This document shows positions 36,673 to 45,491 of a stretch of DNA of 64,000 bases, piece after piece (within the stretch, counting starts at the first letter, position 1; each line of letters starts with the position of its first letter). Source of the DNA: Nitrospinaceae bacterium (GTDB lineage Bacteria; Nitrospinota; Nitrospinia; Nitrospinales; VA-1). A program made the translations under genes and the position numbers. The DNA is taken from positions 18,157-82,156 of the forward strand of contig JAJDAZ010000062.1 in the NCBI GenBank assembly GCA_029261595.1, in the 5' to 3' direction. Below the pieces are notes generated by a model. That model saw nothing but the letters and a program-made list of their open reading frames with translations, did not search any database and was not told the origin of the DNA.

Positions 36673-38373
36673 ATGTCTTTAGACATTATTAAATCTCAAA
36701 TTGAAAAGTTCCTGATTTCCAAGACTCCTGAGGTAATGGCTATTAGAGGCGATTGGGGGGTAGGTAAAACATACAGTTGGAAAAAGTTTCTGAAGGAAGC
36801 TAAAAATGAAAATAAGATAACACTCAAACGATACTCTTATGTATCCCTTTTTGGTCTCAATTCATTGGAGTCGCTTAAGTATGCCATTTTTGAGAATGTA
36901 ATTAACAGGGAACTTATTGGCACCGAAGCTAGCGTTGAAACTTTCAAGGAGAATAGGCTAGCTTTATTAGAGTCTTTAAGTAGAAAAACTCTTAATCCTT
37001 TGAAAAAATTTCTTTCTTTAGGGAGTCTTACACTTCCCCTTGAATCACTTTCATTTTTATCCCTCAATGAAACGTTGATTTGTGTTGATGATTTAGAAAG
37101 GCGTGGTCATGGCCTGGACCCAAAAGATGTTCTTGGATTGATTTCATTTTTGAAGGAACAAAAGCGATGCAAAATTGTTCTGCTTCTCAATGATGAGAAA
37201 ATGGGTTCAGATGAATATTTTGACCACAGAGAGAAAGTGTTTGATATTCAGTTAAAGTTTGATCCAACTGCTGAAGAATCCGCATCAATAGCATTTGAAA
37301 AAAAGAATAGCGAATTTGCTATTTTAAAAGAACTTACTCAAAAATTGGAAATTAATAATATTCGTGTTTTGAAGAAAATTGAATATTTTGTTGAACAAGT
37401 AATTCCACTTTTGAAGGGTTATGAGGAAGAGGTTACTTATGGAGCCATTCATTCTCTGACCCTATTTACGTGGTGTTATTACTGCTCTAAGGATGGAGCT
37501 CCCACCTTAGAATTTGTTACTAATTCTACCTATAGTAGTTACCTTGGACTTGAAAAGGATAAAGAAGAAAATGAGGAGGAAAGTGACTGGAGGGCAATTT
37601 TAAGAAAATATAATTATACGTCTTTTGATAATATCGATCGTGTTTTAGCTGAATCTGTTCAAACAGGTTTTCTTAATAAAAAAGATTTTATCAAAGAAGC
37701 ATCTGCAAAGAATGATGAGATAATTGGCTCAAAAGGTAGGGATTCCTTTTTTGCCTCTTGGAAGGCATATCATAATAGCTTTAACAATAATGAGGATGAG
37801 GTGATTAATGAGATTTACGAAAGCTTAAAAACAAATATACTCTTTATTTCCCGATTAGACTTGAATGGCGCGGTAAACCTATTCAGGAAACTTAGTCAGG
37901 ACCAAAAGGCATCGGAAATGATAGACTTTTATATGGAAAATAGAAGTGATGAAAGCCAAATTTTCAATTTAAATGAAGGATTGTTTCCGGGCGATAAAAT
38001 CGACGACGAAATCGTTCAAAAATTTAATTCCGTTTATGAGGATTCAGTGCTCGAAGAAAATGCATCTCAAGTTCTAGGGCGTATCGCAGGTACAAATTCC
38101 TGGAATCCTAGTGATGTGGTTGTTCTGGCAAATACATCTGTTGAAGAATATTTTCAGTTATTTAAGTCAGAAGCTGGGGAGCATCTTTCTTCATATGTTA
38201 AAAGGTGCTTGGAGTTTGGTGGGTATGGTGATTCTAATAAGGAATATACGAAAATAGCGCAAAATGCACGTGAAGCACTAATTAGGATTGGGGACGAGAA
38301 TGATATTAATAAACTCAGAGTGAGAAAATTTGGGATTGAAATCCCAGAAGAAACACATAGGGAGAGGGATTGA
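36673..38373 (+). CDS. KAP-type P-loop NTPase, AT-rich, solitary
   Basis: ATG at 36673 is preferred because the track GTG at 36664 lies within the AGGTGAG ribosome site; the protein has 566 aa. Walker A GDWGVGKT is at residues 26-33 and Walker B LICVDDLER at about 135-143, the pattern of KAP-family ATPases (which include F-plasmid PifA). The remainder is alpha-helical without clear membrane segments or other domains. KAP NTPases often act in phage exclusion or abortive infection. The gene is clearly more AT-rich than its neighbours and stands alone, which suggests acquisition. No partner effector is visible on either side. Confidence 0.83.
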   Translation: MSLDIIKSQIEKFLISKTPEVMAIRGDWGVGKTYSWKKFLKEAKNENKITLKRYSYVSLFGLNSLESLKYAIFENVINRELIGTEASVETFKENRLALLESLSRKTLNPLKKFLSLGSLTLPLESLSFLSLNETLICVDDLERRGHGLDPKDVLGLISFLKEQKRCKIVLLLNDEKMGSDEYFDHREKVFDIQLKFDPTAEESASIAFEKKNSEFAILKELTQKLEINNIRVLKKIEYFVEQVIPLLKGYEEEVTYGAIHSLTLFTWCYYCSKDGAPTLEFVTNSTYSSYLGLEKDKEENEEESDWRAILRKYNYTSFDNIDRVLAESVQTGFLNKKDFIKEASAKNDEIIGSKGRDSFFASWKAYHNSFNNNEDEVINEIYESLKTNILFISRLDLNGAVNLFRKLSQDQKASEMIDFYMENRSDESQIFNLNEGLFPGDKIDDEIVQKFNSVYEDSVLEENASQVLGRIAGTNSWNPSDVVVLANTSVEEYFQLFKSEAGEHLSSYVKRCLEFGGYGDSNKEYTKIAQNAREALIRIGDENDINKLRVRKFGIEIPEETHRERD

Positions 38374-38473
38374 GCCAAATCCCCCCGGTCCTTGTGGTAT
38401 TTAACATTAGCCTTCATGCCCGGCACGGGTACTACGTAGAAGGGGGGAGCAAATCAAAATCCATCCCCTCATC

Positions 38474-39613
38474 CTATTCAGGAAGGTCTTGCTTGAGAGG
38501 CTTGCCGTAGCCGACCAGTTCCACATAGCCTTTGCCCTGGACCGGGCGGCCCTCAAAAGTTCCTTCGATGGAGACACTGCCCTCCCAATACGACCCGGAT
38601 ATGGAGCGCAAATGGGAAAGCTCCTGATCGGCCAGGTCGGGTTGGATGTTCAGCCGCGTGCCAAAATCCGCCAAAGTGATGACCCATCCTGCGGGATAGA
38701 TGATGTTCGTTTTCTTGCTGGTCCAGTCGCCCGTGACTTCGACGGAAAATTCGTCTTTGACCAGATGACGGGATTTGCTGTCGGGGGATACCAGCGTTCC
38801 GCTGGAAAAAGGGTCCACCCCACCGTCTTTCTGGCGCAATTGATACAGCATGATCTCGGTGTTGTTATCGAGTTTCAGCGAAAACCAGTCCCACCCCACC
38901 AGTTTGGGGTTCAATTGGTCGCTGGAGAATTCCCGGTCCATCCAACTGGTTCCTGTAACCTCATAGGCCTTCCCCTTGATGAAAACTTTTCCTGTGGTCT
39001 GCATTCGGGTGTAGGAAAAATAATGCGAGGCGTTGCCTTCCTGATCGCCTTTGCGGCTGATGCCACCCTTGCCGTGAAACACCATGTCTTTGACCGGAAT
39101 GAGTTTTAAATCCACCCCGGTTCCCGATTCGATGGCTTTCAGCCGATGCGCCCCGCCCCTCTCAGTAAGAACCCAATCCTCGTTCCACACCAGAAACCGG
39201 TCCGACCGGGCTCCGGCGTTGATCAGCCCTTTCCGGTTGATGCGTTCAAAGAAATGAAATTTTTTGCCGGCGATATCGGTCACCGTCAGGTGCGCGAAAT
39301 AAATCTGATCTATTTTCCATTTCGATGGGTTGGCGATTTTTTTGGTCCCCTCCAGAGCGACCCGGAAAAAAGTCATCTGGTACCCGAAGCGTTCCCCCTC
39401 TTTAGATTCAAGGTTGCCGGTGTAATACCACCACTCGATGCGGAAATCGTCGTGGGAAAAATGATCGCGCGGAAATTTGTATTGATACCCCGGCAGGGCC
39501 GGGCGGAAAGAAGACGTTTCTTCTGGTTGTGCAAAAGAATTTCCTGTCGATGCCAAAAAAAACAACAGCACCAAAAAAAAATTGGTATTATTTAGAAAAA
39601 CTGCATAAAACAT
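38474..39613 (-). CDS. exported AttH/CrtC-like (lipocalin-type) protein
   Basis: ATG at 39613 is preferred; it begins a proper signal peptide (NTNFFLVLLFFLASTGNSFA) that the track start buries at residue 56. The mature part has FPRDHFSHDDFRIEWWYYTGNLES, the opening of the AttH/hydroxyneurosporene-synthase (CrtC) fold, and GTSWMDREFSSDQL and GWDWFSLKLDNNTEIMLYQLR. The two lipocalin-like domains are present at the usual length. Family members act as carotenoid hydratases or have unknown roles; no carotenoid gene is nearby. It is divergent from the nucleotide-sugar operon. Confidence 0.87.
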   Translation of the reverse strand: MFYAVFLNNTNFFLVLLFFLASTGNSFAQPEETSSFRPALPGYQYKFPRDHFSHDDFRIEWWYYTGNLESKEGERFGYQMTFFRVALEGTKKIANPSKWKIDQIYFAHLTVTDIAGKKFHFFERINRKGLINAGARSDRFLVWNEDWVLTERGGAHRLKAIESGTGVDLKLIPVKDMVFHGKGGISRKGDQEGNASHYFSYTRMQTTGKVFIKGKAYEVTGTSWMDREFSSDQLNPKLVGWDWFSLKLDNNTEIMLYQLRQKDGGVDPFSSGTLVSPDSKSRHLVKDEFSVEVTGDWTSKKTNIIYPAGWVITLADFGTRLNIQPDLADQELSHLRSISGSYWEGSVSIEGTFEGRPVQGKGYVELVGYGKPLKQDLPE

Positions 39614-39722
39614 CTCAAGGTCAATCCCAAAAATGCCGTCAATGATTAAGATAGGGTGTGAAAAAAATAACAGAGCTTGCAAGAGATTGCAAACGCTCGA
39701 ATTGACGTAAGGGAAAACGACT

Positions 39723-40679
39723 ATGAGAGTTTTAGTGACGGGTGCCGCAGGATTGTATGGAATCCATCTGGTCGACAACCTGGTTCAACGGCCGGACGTT
39801 TCGCACATCATAGGGGTCGACGACTTTTCGCGCAAATACTTCAAAAAAGACCCATTTATTAAATCCTCCCGGTTTGAGGAAAAGTTCACGCTCATCCGTA
39901 AGAAATTCTACGACCTGACCATTGAGGAACTGGATAAAATGAATGTGGACGTGGTCGTGCATCTTGCGGCCCATATTTCCATCCCGGAATCCATGGAACA
40001 GGCCAACGAATACTTCAAAAACAACGAATGGGGCACTTTCCGCCTCATGCAAACTCTTGTACGCACCGAAAACTGGCCGCTGATGGTTTACGCTTCTTCT
40101 CCGGAGGTGTACGGCAACCCCATCTACACGCCAATGGACACCAACCACCCCATGTTGCCCAGGAGCATTTACGCGGTCACCAAACTGGCGGCGGAAAAGC
40201 ATTGCAAGGCGATGCACGAATGGTATAAATATCCCGTTGTGGTGATCCGCAATTTCAACACCTTCGGCGAGAACCAGGACATTTCAGATCATTCCGGCGT
40301 CATCTCTAAGTTTATCCTGGATGCTCTTCGAAACGACCCCATGATCATTCATGACAACGGCGAGCAGACACGGGACTTCCAATATGTCGAGGACGCAGTC
40401 CGGGCCTATTCGCTGGTCATCACCAAAGATAAGCGGTTTTCCGGCAAAGTGTTCAATATCGGCACCAATAAACAGACTTCGATCAAACACCTGGCGCATC
40501 TGATAAAAGACCTGGCAGGGTCCCGATCCCCCATCATGAACCGGCCGGGCCGCTCGGCGGATCTGATGTCCCTGGAAGCCGATTATTCTTTAATCCGTGA
40601 ACAAACCGGATGGGAGCCCAAGGTCGGCCTGGAAGCGGGTTTGAAACGCACCATCCATTGGTACAGCCAACTGATATGA
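39723..40679 (+). CDS. NAD-dependent nucleotide-sugar epimerase/dehydratase (SDR)
   Basis: The 318-aa extended SDR has VTGAAGLYGIHLVDNL at the start (a GxxGxxG variant), and SSPEVYGNP then YAVTKLAAEKHC with the YxxxK pair. It also has FNTFGENQD and FQYVEDAVRAYSLV. It probably epimerises, dehydrates or reduces a nucleotide sugar. It is the first gene of a tightly overlapping operon (ATGA to the next gene). Confidence 0.9.
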   Translation: MRVLVTGAAGLYGIHLVDNLVQRPDVSHIIGVDDFSRKYFKKDPFIKSSRFEEKFTLIRKKFYDLTIEELDKMNVDVVVHLAAHISIPESMEQANEYFKNNEWGTFRLMQTLVRTENWPLMVYASSPEVYGNPIYTPMDTNHPMLPRSIYAVTKLAAEKHCKAMHEWYKYPVVVIRNFNTFGENQDISDHSGVISKFILDALRNDPMIIHDNGEQTRDFQYVEDAVRAYSLVITKDKRFSGKVFNIGTNKQTSIKHLAHLIKDLAGSRSPIMNRPGRSADLMSLEADYSLIREQTGWEPKVGLEAGLKRTIHWYSQLI

Positions 40680-41617
40680 AAGCTCTCGTCACCGGAGGCG
40701 CCGGGTTCATCGGGCGCTGGCTGGTCAAAAAACTGCTGGAAGAAAATTTCGAAGTCTGGGTCCTCGACAACCTGGAAAACGGACTTGAAAGCAATCTTGA
40801 GGAATTTCACAACCACCCTTTGCTCAAAGGAGTGGTTTACGATGATGTTCTGAACCCGAAAGCCCTCCATTCGATCTTTGAGTTCAAACCCGACATCGTT
40901 TACCATCTGGCGGCGCAAATCAACGTTCACGAAAGCCTTGAAATCCCCAATAAGGCGTTCGAAAGCAACATCAAGGGAACCTACAATATTCTGGAAGAAT
41001 GCCGGGCTTTGGGAACCAAGGTCATGCTCATGGGGACCTGCATGGTCTACGATATGGCGGAAAGTCACAAACCGATCAACGAAGACCATCCCCTCAAACC
41101 GACGTCCCCCTATGCGGCGTCCAAACTTTCGGCGGAAATCCTTGCGGAATCCTATCACCACAGCTACGGCCTGCCGGTCGTGACCTGCCGCCCGTTCAAT
41201 ACTTACGGGCCGTATCAGAAATACAATCTTGAAGGCGGCGTGGTATCGATTTTTGTCCGCAGGGTCATGGATGGAGGAATTCTGGAAATCTTCGGGGACG
41301 GAACCCAGACCCGGGATCTTTTGTACGTGGAGGACTGTGTGGGTTTTATTTATGCCGCTTCCCGTTCGGAAAAGGCCGTGGGACAGGTGATCAACGCCGG
41401 CTCCGGAACCGACATCGCCATCATGGATCTGGCCCGGATGATCTGCCCGGATGAAAACAAAATACGGCTGGTCAAGCACCATCATCCCCAGTCCGAGATT
41501 CCCAAGCTGGTTTGCGATTATTCCAAAGCCCGTTCCCTGCTCGGTTGGGAACCGAAAGTGGACCTTAAGACAGGGATCGAAAAGCTGAAAGAACAACTGC
41601 AGGAAGTATGCGTATAG
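40676..41617 (+). CDS. NAD-dependent nucleotide-sugar epimerase/dehydratase (SDR)
   Basis: ATG at 40676 overlaps the previous stop (ATGA) and starts the fold; the protein has 313 aa. Features are VTGGAGFIGRWLVKKLL, YHLAAQINVHES, SPYAASKLSAEIL with YxxxK, and RDLLYVEDCVGFIYAA. It resembles UDP-glucose 4-epimerase and dTDP-glucose dehydratase relatives; exact substrate unknown. It overlaps the next SDR by 10 bp. Confidence 0.9.
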   Translation: MKALVTGGAGFIGRWLVKKLLEENFEVWVLDNLENGLESNLEEFHNHPLLKGVVYDDVLNPKALHSIFEFKPDIVYHLAAQINVHESLEIPNKAFESNIKGTYNILEECRALGTKVMLMGTCMVYDMAESHKPINEDHPLKPTSPYAASKLSAEILAESYHHSYGLPVVTCRPFNTYGPYQKYNLEGGVVSIFVRRVMDGGILEIFGDGTQTRDLLYVEDCVGFIYAASRSEKAVGQVINAGSGTDIAIMDLARMICPDENKIRLVKHHHPQSEIPKLVCDYSKARSLLGWEPKVDLKTGIEKLKEQLQEVCV

Positions 41618-42462
41618 GAGTGACCGGAGCCTCCGGATTCATCGGCGGCCATTTACTGAAAGCTCTAAAACAACTCCCCGGCGTCACCGTTTCCCCCCTC
41701 GTCCGCAAACGCAAAAACTCTCCCCCGACTCTTCCGGAGCTGAAAAATTTTGTCCAGGGCCAACACCTGATTTATCATCTGGCAGGGGTCAACCGGGGCC
41801 CCGATGAAGAAATTCTAAGCGCAAATATTCTGGGAACGCTAAGGCTTCTGGTCGCTGTCAAAACCTATGGGTCGCAGAAGACGCAAATTGTATTTGCCTC
41901 CTCATCGCAAGTGTATAAACAGAGGGAAAATCCGCTCAAAGAAACCCATGCAACCGAACCCGAATCGTTGTATGGTGTCAGCAAGAAAGCGGCGGAGGAT
42001 TTGATCCGGCTTTCCGGTTTAAAGCACATCGTATTGCGGCTCTCCAACGTCTATGGGCCCGGCTGCCGGCCCGATTATAATTCCGTCATCGCAACCTTTT
42101 GTGACCGAGCGGTACGGCGTCTTCCCCTGACGGTCGATGGCAACGGCAGACAACAGCGCGATTTTATTTATATCGACGATGTGGTTCGGGCGTTGATCGA
42201 AGCGGGAATGAAACGGCAAGACTCCAGGCGGGCGGTGTACAACATCAGCTCTGGAAAGGCGGCATCACTCAGGCAAGTGATCGGGAACATCAAACGCGCC
42301 GGGATGGGGGTGGATGTGCAATACATGAACGGACAGGGCGGCCAGTCCTATGGATGCGACCCCTCGCGTTTCTGCAAAGTCTATGCTTGGAAACCGAAAA
42401 CCTCGCTGGCAACGGGAATCAAACACACCTTGCGCGGGTTTGAAGAAGGATCAGGTTCATGA
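41608..42462 (+). CDS. SDR reductase/epimerase (CapF-like N-terminal part)
   Basis: The 284-aa protein has VTGASGFIGGHLLKAL, YHLAGVNRGPDEEILSANILGTLRLL, SSSQVYKQRENP and YGVSKKAAEDLI, and LRLSNVYGPGC. The NRGPDEEIL pattern and the overlap (ATGA) with a CapF-type cupin gene suggest it corresponds to the N-terminal reductase domain of CapF (UDP-2-acetamido-2,6-dideoxy-arabino-hexos-4-ulose reductase), here as a separate protein. This is inference. Confidence 0.82.
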   Translation: MRIGVTGASGFIGGHLLKALKQLPGVTVSPLVRKRKNSPPTLPELKNFVQGQHLIYHLAGVNRGPDEEILSANILGTLRLLVAVKTYGSQKTQIVFASSSQVYKQRENPLKETHATEPESLYGVSKKAAEDLIRLSGLKHIVLRLSNVYGPGCRPDYNSVIATFCDRAVRRLPLTVDGNGRQQRDFIYIDDVVRALIEAGMKRQDSRRAVYNISSGKAASLRQVIGNIKRAGMGVDVQYMNGQGGQSYGCDPSRFCKVYAWKPKTSLATGIKHTLRGFEEGSGS

Positions 42463-42863
42463 AAGGCATCAAAGTCCGGGACCTCGATAAAAAATCCGAT
42501 GACAGAGGCTGGCTCATTGAGATGCTCGGTGATGAGTTGCATGAAGAAAAAAAATCGTTCGGGCAAATCCACGTTTCCGTAGCTTATCCCGGCAAGGTCC
42601 GGGGCAACCATTACCATAAGCGAAAAACCGAATGGTTTTCCGTTCCCACCGGGAACGGACTGCTCTTGCTCAGGGATCTGGCAACCGGAGAAGAGGAAAC
42701 CATCCGCATGGGAGATAACGCGCTAAAAACCGTAAAGATCACCCCCGGCGTCCTCCACGCCATTAAAAACACCGGCACCAGTGACATGGCGCTCATCGTG
42801 TACACCGATGAGACCTTCGACCCCGCCGACCCCGACACCTATTACCAGAAAATTCTGGAATAG
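42459..42863 (+). CDS. cupin-fold polysaccharide biosynthesis protein (CapF C-terminal-like)
   Basis: The 134-aa protein fits the C-terminal cupin domain of CapF and FdtA/WxcM-like sugar enzymes: FGQIHVSVAYPGKVRGNHYHKRKTEWF with the NHYHKRKTEWF metal-ligand stretch, and VKITPGVLHAIKNTGTSDMALIVYTDETFDPADPDTYYQKI. It may act as an epimerase or regulate the SDR encoded just upstream, to which it is joined by ATGA. Confidence 0.87.
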   Translation: MKGIKVRDLDKKSDDRGWLIEMLGDELHEEKKSFGQIHVSVAYPGKVRGNHYHKRKTEWFSVPTGNGLLLLRDLATGEEETIRMGDNALKTVKITPGVLHAIKNTGTSDMALIVYTDETFDPADPDTYYQKILE

Positions 42864-42956
42864 CCCCCTGGCGGTCATGGTATCCTGACCCTCGACTTTC
42901 CCAAAATTCCGGTCCGCCTTTTCGATTGATGCCAACATGAACCCCGCTTTGAACTC

Positions 42957-44021
42957 ATGAAAATCACCTTCCTCCTCCCACACGTTCGGCTGAGCGGCGG
43001 CGTCAAGGCTCTTCTGGAGTACGCCAACCGGATTTCCCGGATGGGTCATGAGGTAAGCATTGTGGTTCCTGCTGAATCTCACCCGTGGTACCGGCTTGAT
43101 AAACAATTAAGCACCCTGGGGAAAAAACCGGAGCGAATGAGCGCGGAATCCGTCGACTGGTTTGACAATAAAGTTCCGATCACTCTTTTATCCAGTAACA
43201 ACACCGCTTTTATTCCCCCGGCCGATGTCCTGATCGCCACCGCGTGGCAAACGGCCCAGTTCGCCGCAAAGCTTCCCAGGGAAACGGGGGAAAAATTTTA
43301 CTTCATACAGCACTACGAGAGTTTGTGGACCAGGGATAAAGAACGCGCTGAACAAACCTACCGCCTGTCGTTTCAAAAAATCGTTATTTCCAGCTGGTTG
43401 AAGCAAATCATGGCGGACAACCATCAACAGGACGCGACCGTTCTGGTCACGCCAGTGGATAAAACCCTTTTCTCGTGTGAAGAAAAATCGTGGAACACGC
43501 CTCCCAGGGTCTGCCTGCTTCATCACGATTATGACTGGAAAGGGTACAAAGATGGAATCGCCGCCATCAAAATGGTGCGGTCGCAAAACCGGAAGGTCGA
43601 TTTGGTTGTTTTCGGGGAGAAGGTTAAAGACCCAAAGCCGCTGTATGAGGAAGCCGGGTTCGAGTTTGAATACCATTACCGCCCGACGGGGGACCGGGTG
43701 GCGAAGATCTTTGCCTCCTGCGATATATACCTTTGCCCAAGCTGGCATGAAGGATTAGGGATGCCGGCCATGGAAGCCATGGCCTGCCGGTGCGCCTTGG
43801 TCACGACAGATACCGGCGGTTCCCGTGATTATGCAATCGACAACCAAACGGCGCTCGTATCCGCCCCCAAAGATGTTGCAGGACTGACAGAGCATTTGAC
43901 CGCAGTCATTGACGATGAACAACTGATGATCCGGCTATCGGAAAACGGTCAAAAGAAAATAATGGAATTTGACTGGGAAAAAAACTGCCGGCGGTTGATC
44001 GACCTGTTCAAGAATCAATAA
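42957..44021 (+). CDS. glycosyltransferase family 4 protein
   Basis: The 354-aa GT-B protein has the donor-site signature SWHEGLGMPAMEAMACRCALVTTDTGGSRDYAI with E-x7-E, and an N-terminal LLPHVRLSGGVKALLEYANRI. It would transfer an activated sugar during glycan assembly. It follows the SDR/cupin operon on the same strand after about 90 bp. Confidence 0.92.
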   Translation: MKITFLLPHVRLSGGVKALLEYANRISRMGHEVSIVVPAESHPWYRLDKQLSTLGKKPERMSAESVDWFDNKVPITLLSSNNTAFIPPADVLIATAWQTAQFAAKLPRETGEKFYFIQHYESLWTRDKERAEQTYRLSFQKIVISSWLKQIMADNHQQDATVLVTPVDKTLFSCEEKSWNTPPRVCLLHHDYDWKGYKDGIAAIKMVRSQNRKVDLVVFGEKVKDPKPLYEEAGFEFEYHYRPTGDRVAKIFASCDIYLCPSWHEGLGMPAMEAMACRCALVTTDTGGSRDYAIDNQTALVSAPKDVAGLTEHLTAVIDDEQLMIRLSENGQKKIMEFDWEKNCRRLIDLFKNQ

Positions 44022-44048
44022 AACCTTCCTGAAAATTTATAAACGGAT

Positions 44049-45065
44049 ATGAAAAAAGTTTCCGCCATCATCGTCAATTGGAATGGAAAGAATGAAACGG
44101 CAGACTGCGTACAGTCCCTTCTGGATCAGGATCACCCGGATATAGAAATCATCGTCAGTGACAACGGATCGACCGACGGCTCGATTGAATTTTTACGGGA
44201 GCGCTTTTCCACCGCCATCCAGCTGATGCTAAACGGTGAAAATCTCGGTTTTGGCACGGCGGTCAACCGCGGTTTTAAGGCGGCTGAAGGGGACTATCTC
44301 CTGTTTTTAAATAATGACCTGACCCTCGAGACGGGCTGCGTCCGCGAGCTCATCGCGCTTTTAGAATCGGATGACAGGACCGGGGCGGCGGTTCCAAAAA
44401 TTCTTTATTACGAAAAACGTGATGTTCTAAACTCCTTCGGAGTGAATATCCATTACAGCGGAATCGCCTGCCCCAACAAAATTGACGAGACCGATGACGC
44501 GGACCTGGATATCATCGAAACCGCCTGTGGCGGCATCTTCATGTTGCCAAGAAAGGTATACGAAACCGTCGGCGGATTCGATGAAGGTCTTTTTTTATAC
44601 CACGAGGATCACGATCTATCCTGGCGAATCCGGCTGGCAGGCTGGAAACTCATAGCGACTCCGAAGGCACTTCTTTATCATCATTACAAGTTTAATAAAG
44701 GCGTTAGAAAATTTTATTTTTCAGAAAAAAACCGTCTGCATATTCTGATAAAAAATCTGGAATGGAAAACCCTCGTCCTGATTTTTCCGACCCTGCTGGT
44801 GGTCGAGTGCGCGCAATGGGTCCATGCGGCCTTGAACGGATGGTTCCGGTTAAAACTTAAAAGCTATTATGAGTTGGCGATGCTTTTGCCCAGCATCCTG
44901 AAAAAAAGAAGTGCGTTACAAACGAGTCGAAAAATTCCTGATGGAGAAATCGTCCGGCTTTACCAGGGAAAGCTGGCGGTGGCGGGAATGAATCATCCGC
45001 TGATGAAAAATGTTTTGAGCCCCTTGCTCAACGCCTACTGGCGGTTGATTCGCAGTTGGATATGA
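44049..45065 (+). CDS. glycosyltransferase family 2 protein (rhamnosyltransferase-like)
   Basis: The 338-aa protein has the GT-A opening SAIIVNWNGKNETADCVQSLL, VSDNGSTDGSIEFL and LFLNNDLTLE (the DxD-type site), followed by GGFDEGLFLYHEDHDLSWRIRLAGWKL. The hydrophobic C-terminal part (VLIFPTLLVVECAQWVHAAL) suggests membrane association. Such enzymes resemble rhamnosyltransferases. It is 27 bp after the GT4 gene. Confidence 0.92.
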   Translation: MKKVSAIIVNWNGKNETADCVQSLLDQDHPDIEIIVSDNGSTDGSIEFLRERFSTAIQLMLNGENLGFGTAVNRGFKAAEGDYLLFLNNDLTLETGCVRELIALLESDDRTGAAVPKILYYEKRDVLNSFGVNIHYSGIACPNKIDETDDADLDIIETACGGIFMLPRKVYETVGGFDEGLFLYHEDHDLSWRIRLAGWKLIATPKALLYHHYKFNKGVRKFYFSEKNRLHILIKNLEWKTLVLIFPTLLVVECAQWVHAALNGWFRLKLKSYYELAMLLPSILKKRSALQTSRKIPDGEIVRLYQGKLAVAGMNHPLMKNVLSPLLNAYWRLIRSWI

Positions 45066-45170
45066 AAAAATACCAGGGTTTTTGGGTCGCTCCCCATTTC
45101 GATTGACATATGACAAAATATTTGCAATTTTTGATGACGAATTAACAACATCCAATAGCAAGGAGAACTG

Positions 45171-45401
45171 ATGGCTTACGAGAATTCACCCCATTTTGTA
45201 GATGAAACTCCCGGAATCAAATATTATTGCACCTGCGGCGAATCCGCGAACAAACCCTACTGCGACGGCTCGCACGAAACCAAGGGAACCGAGAAATCCC
45301 CAAAAGAGCATGTCATGGAAGAAGCCAAACGAGTGGTGATCTGCGACTGCGGCCACACCGGGAATTCGCCTTTTTGCGACGGGGCCCACTCGAAATTGTA
45401 A
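45171..45401 (+). CDS. double CDGSH iron-sulfur protein
   Basis: The 76-aa protein has two CDGSH-type motifs: CTCGESANKPYCDGSHE (about residues 19-35) and CDCGHTGNSPFCDGAH (about 57-72). Each would bind one [2Fe-2S] cluster with Cys3-His1 ligation, as in type III mitoNEET-like proteins. An AAGGAGAACTG site precedes the ATG. A possible TTGACA lies upstream (45103), but no good -10 follows at 17 bp. It is not obviously connected to the glycan genes. Confidence 0.93.
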   Translation: MAYENSPHFVDETPGIKYYCTCGESANKPYCDGSHETKGTEKSPKEHVMEEAKRVVICDCGHTGNSPFCDGAHSKL

Positions 45402-45491
45402 ATCATCATCTACAATAAAATCGGCTCTATACCTTTGCCACACAGTCGAGCTTGAAGATGGCCTCTATCTATATACATGTATGAGACGGGA

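Noticed and set aside
40583-41596. 337-aa minus-strand ORF over the SDR genes
   Set aside because: Antisense shadow of two clear SDR genes.
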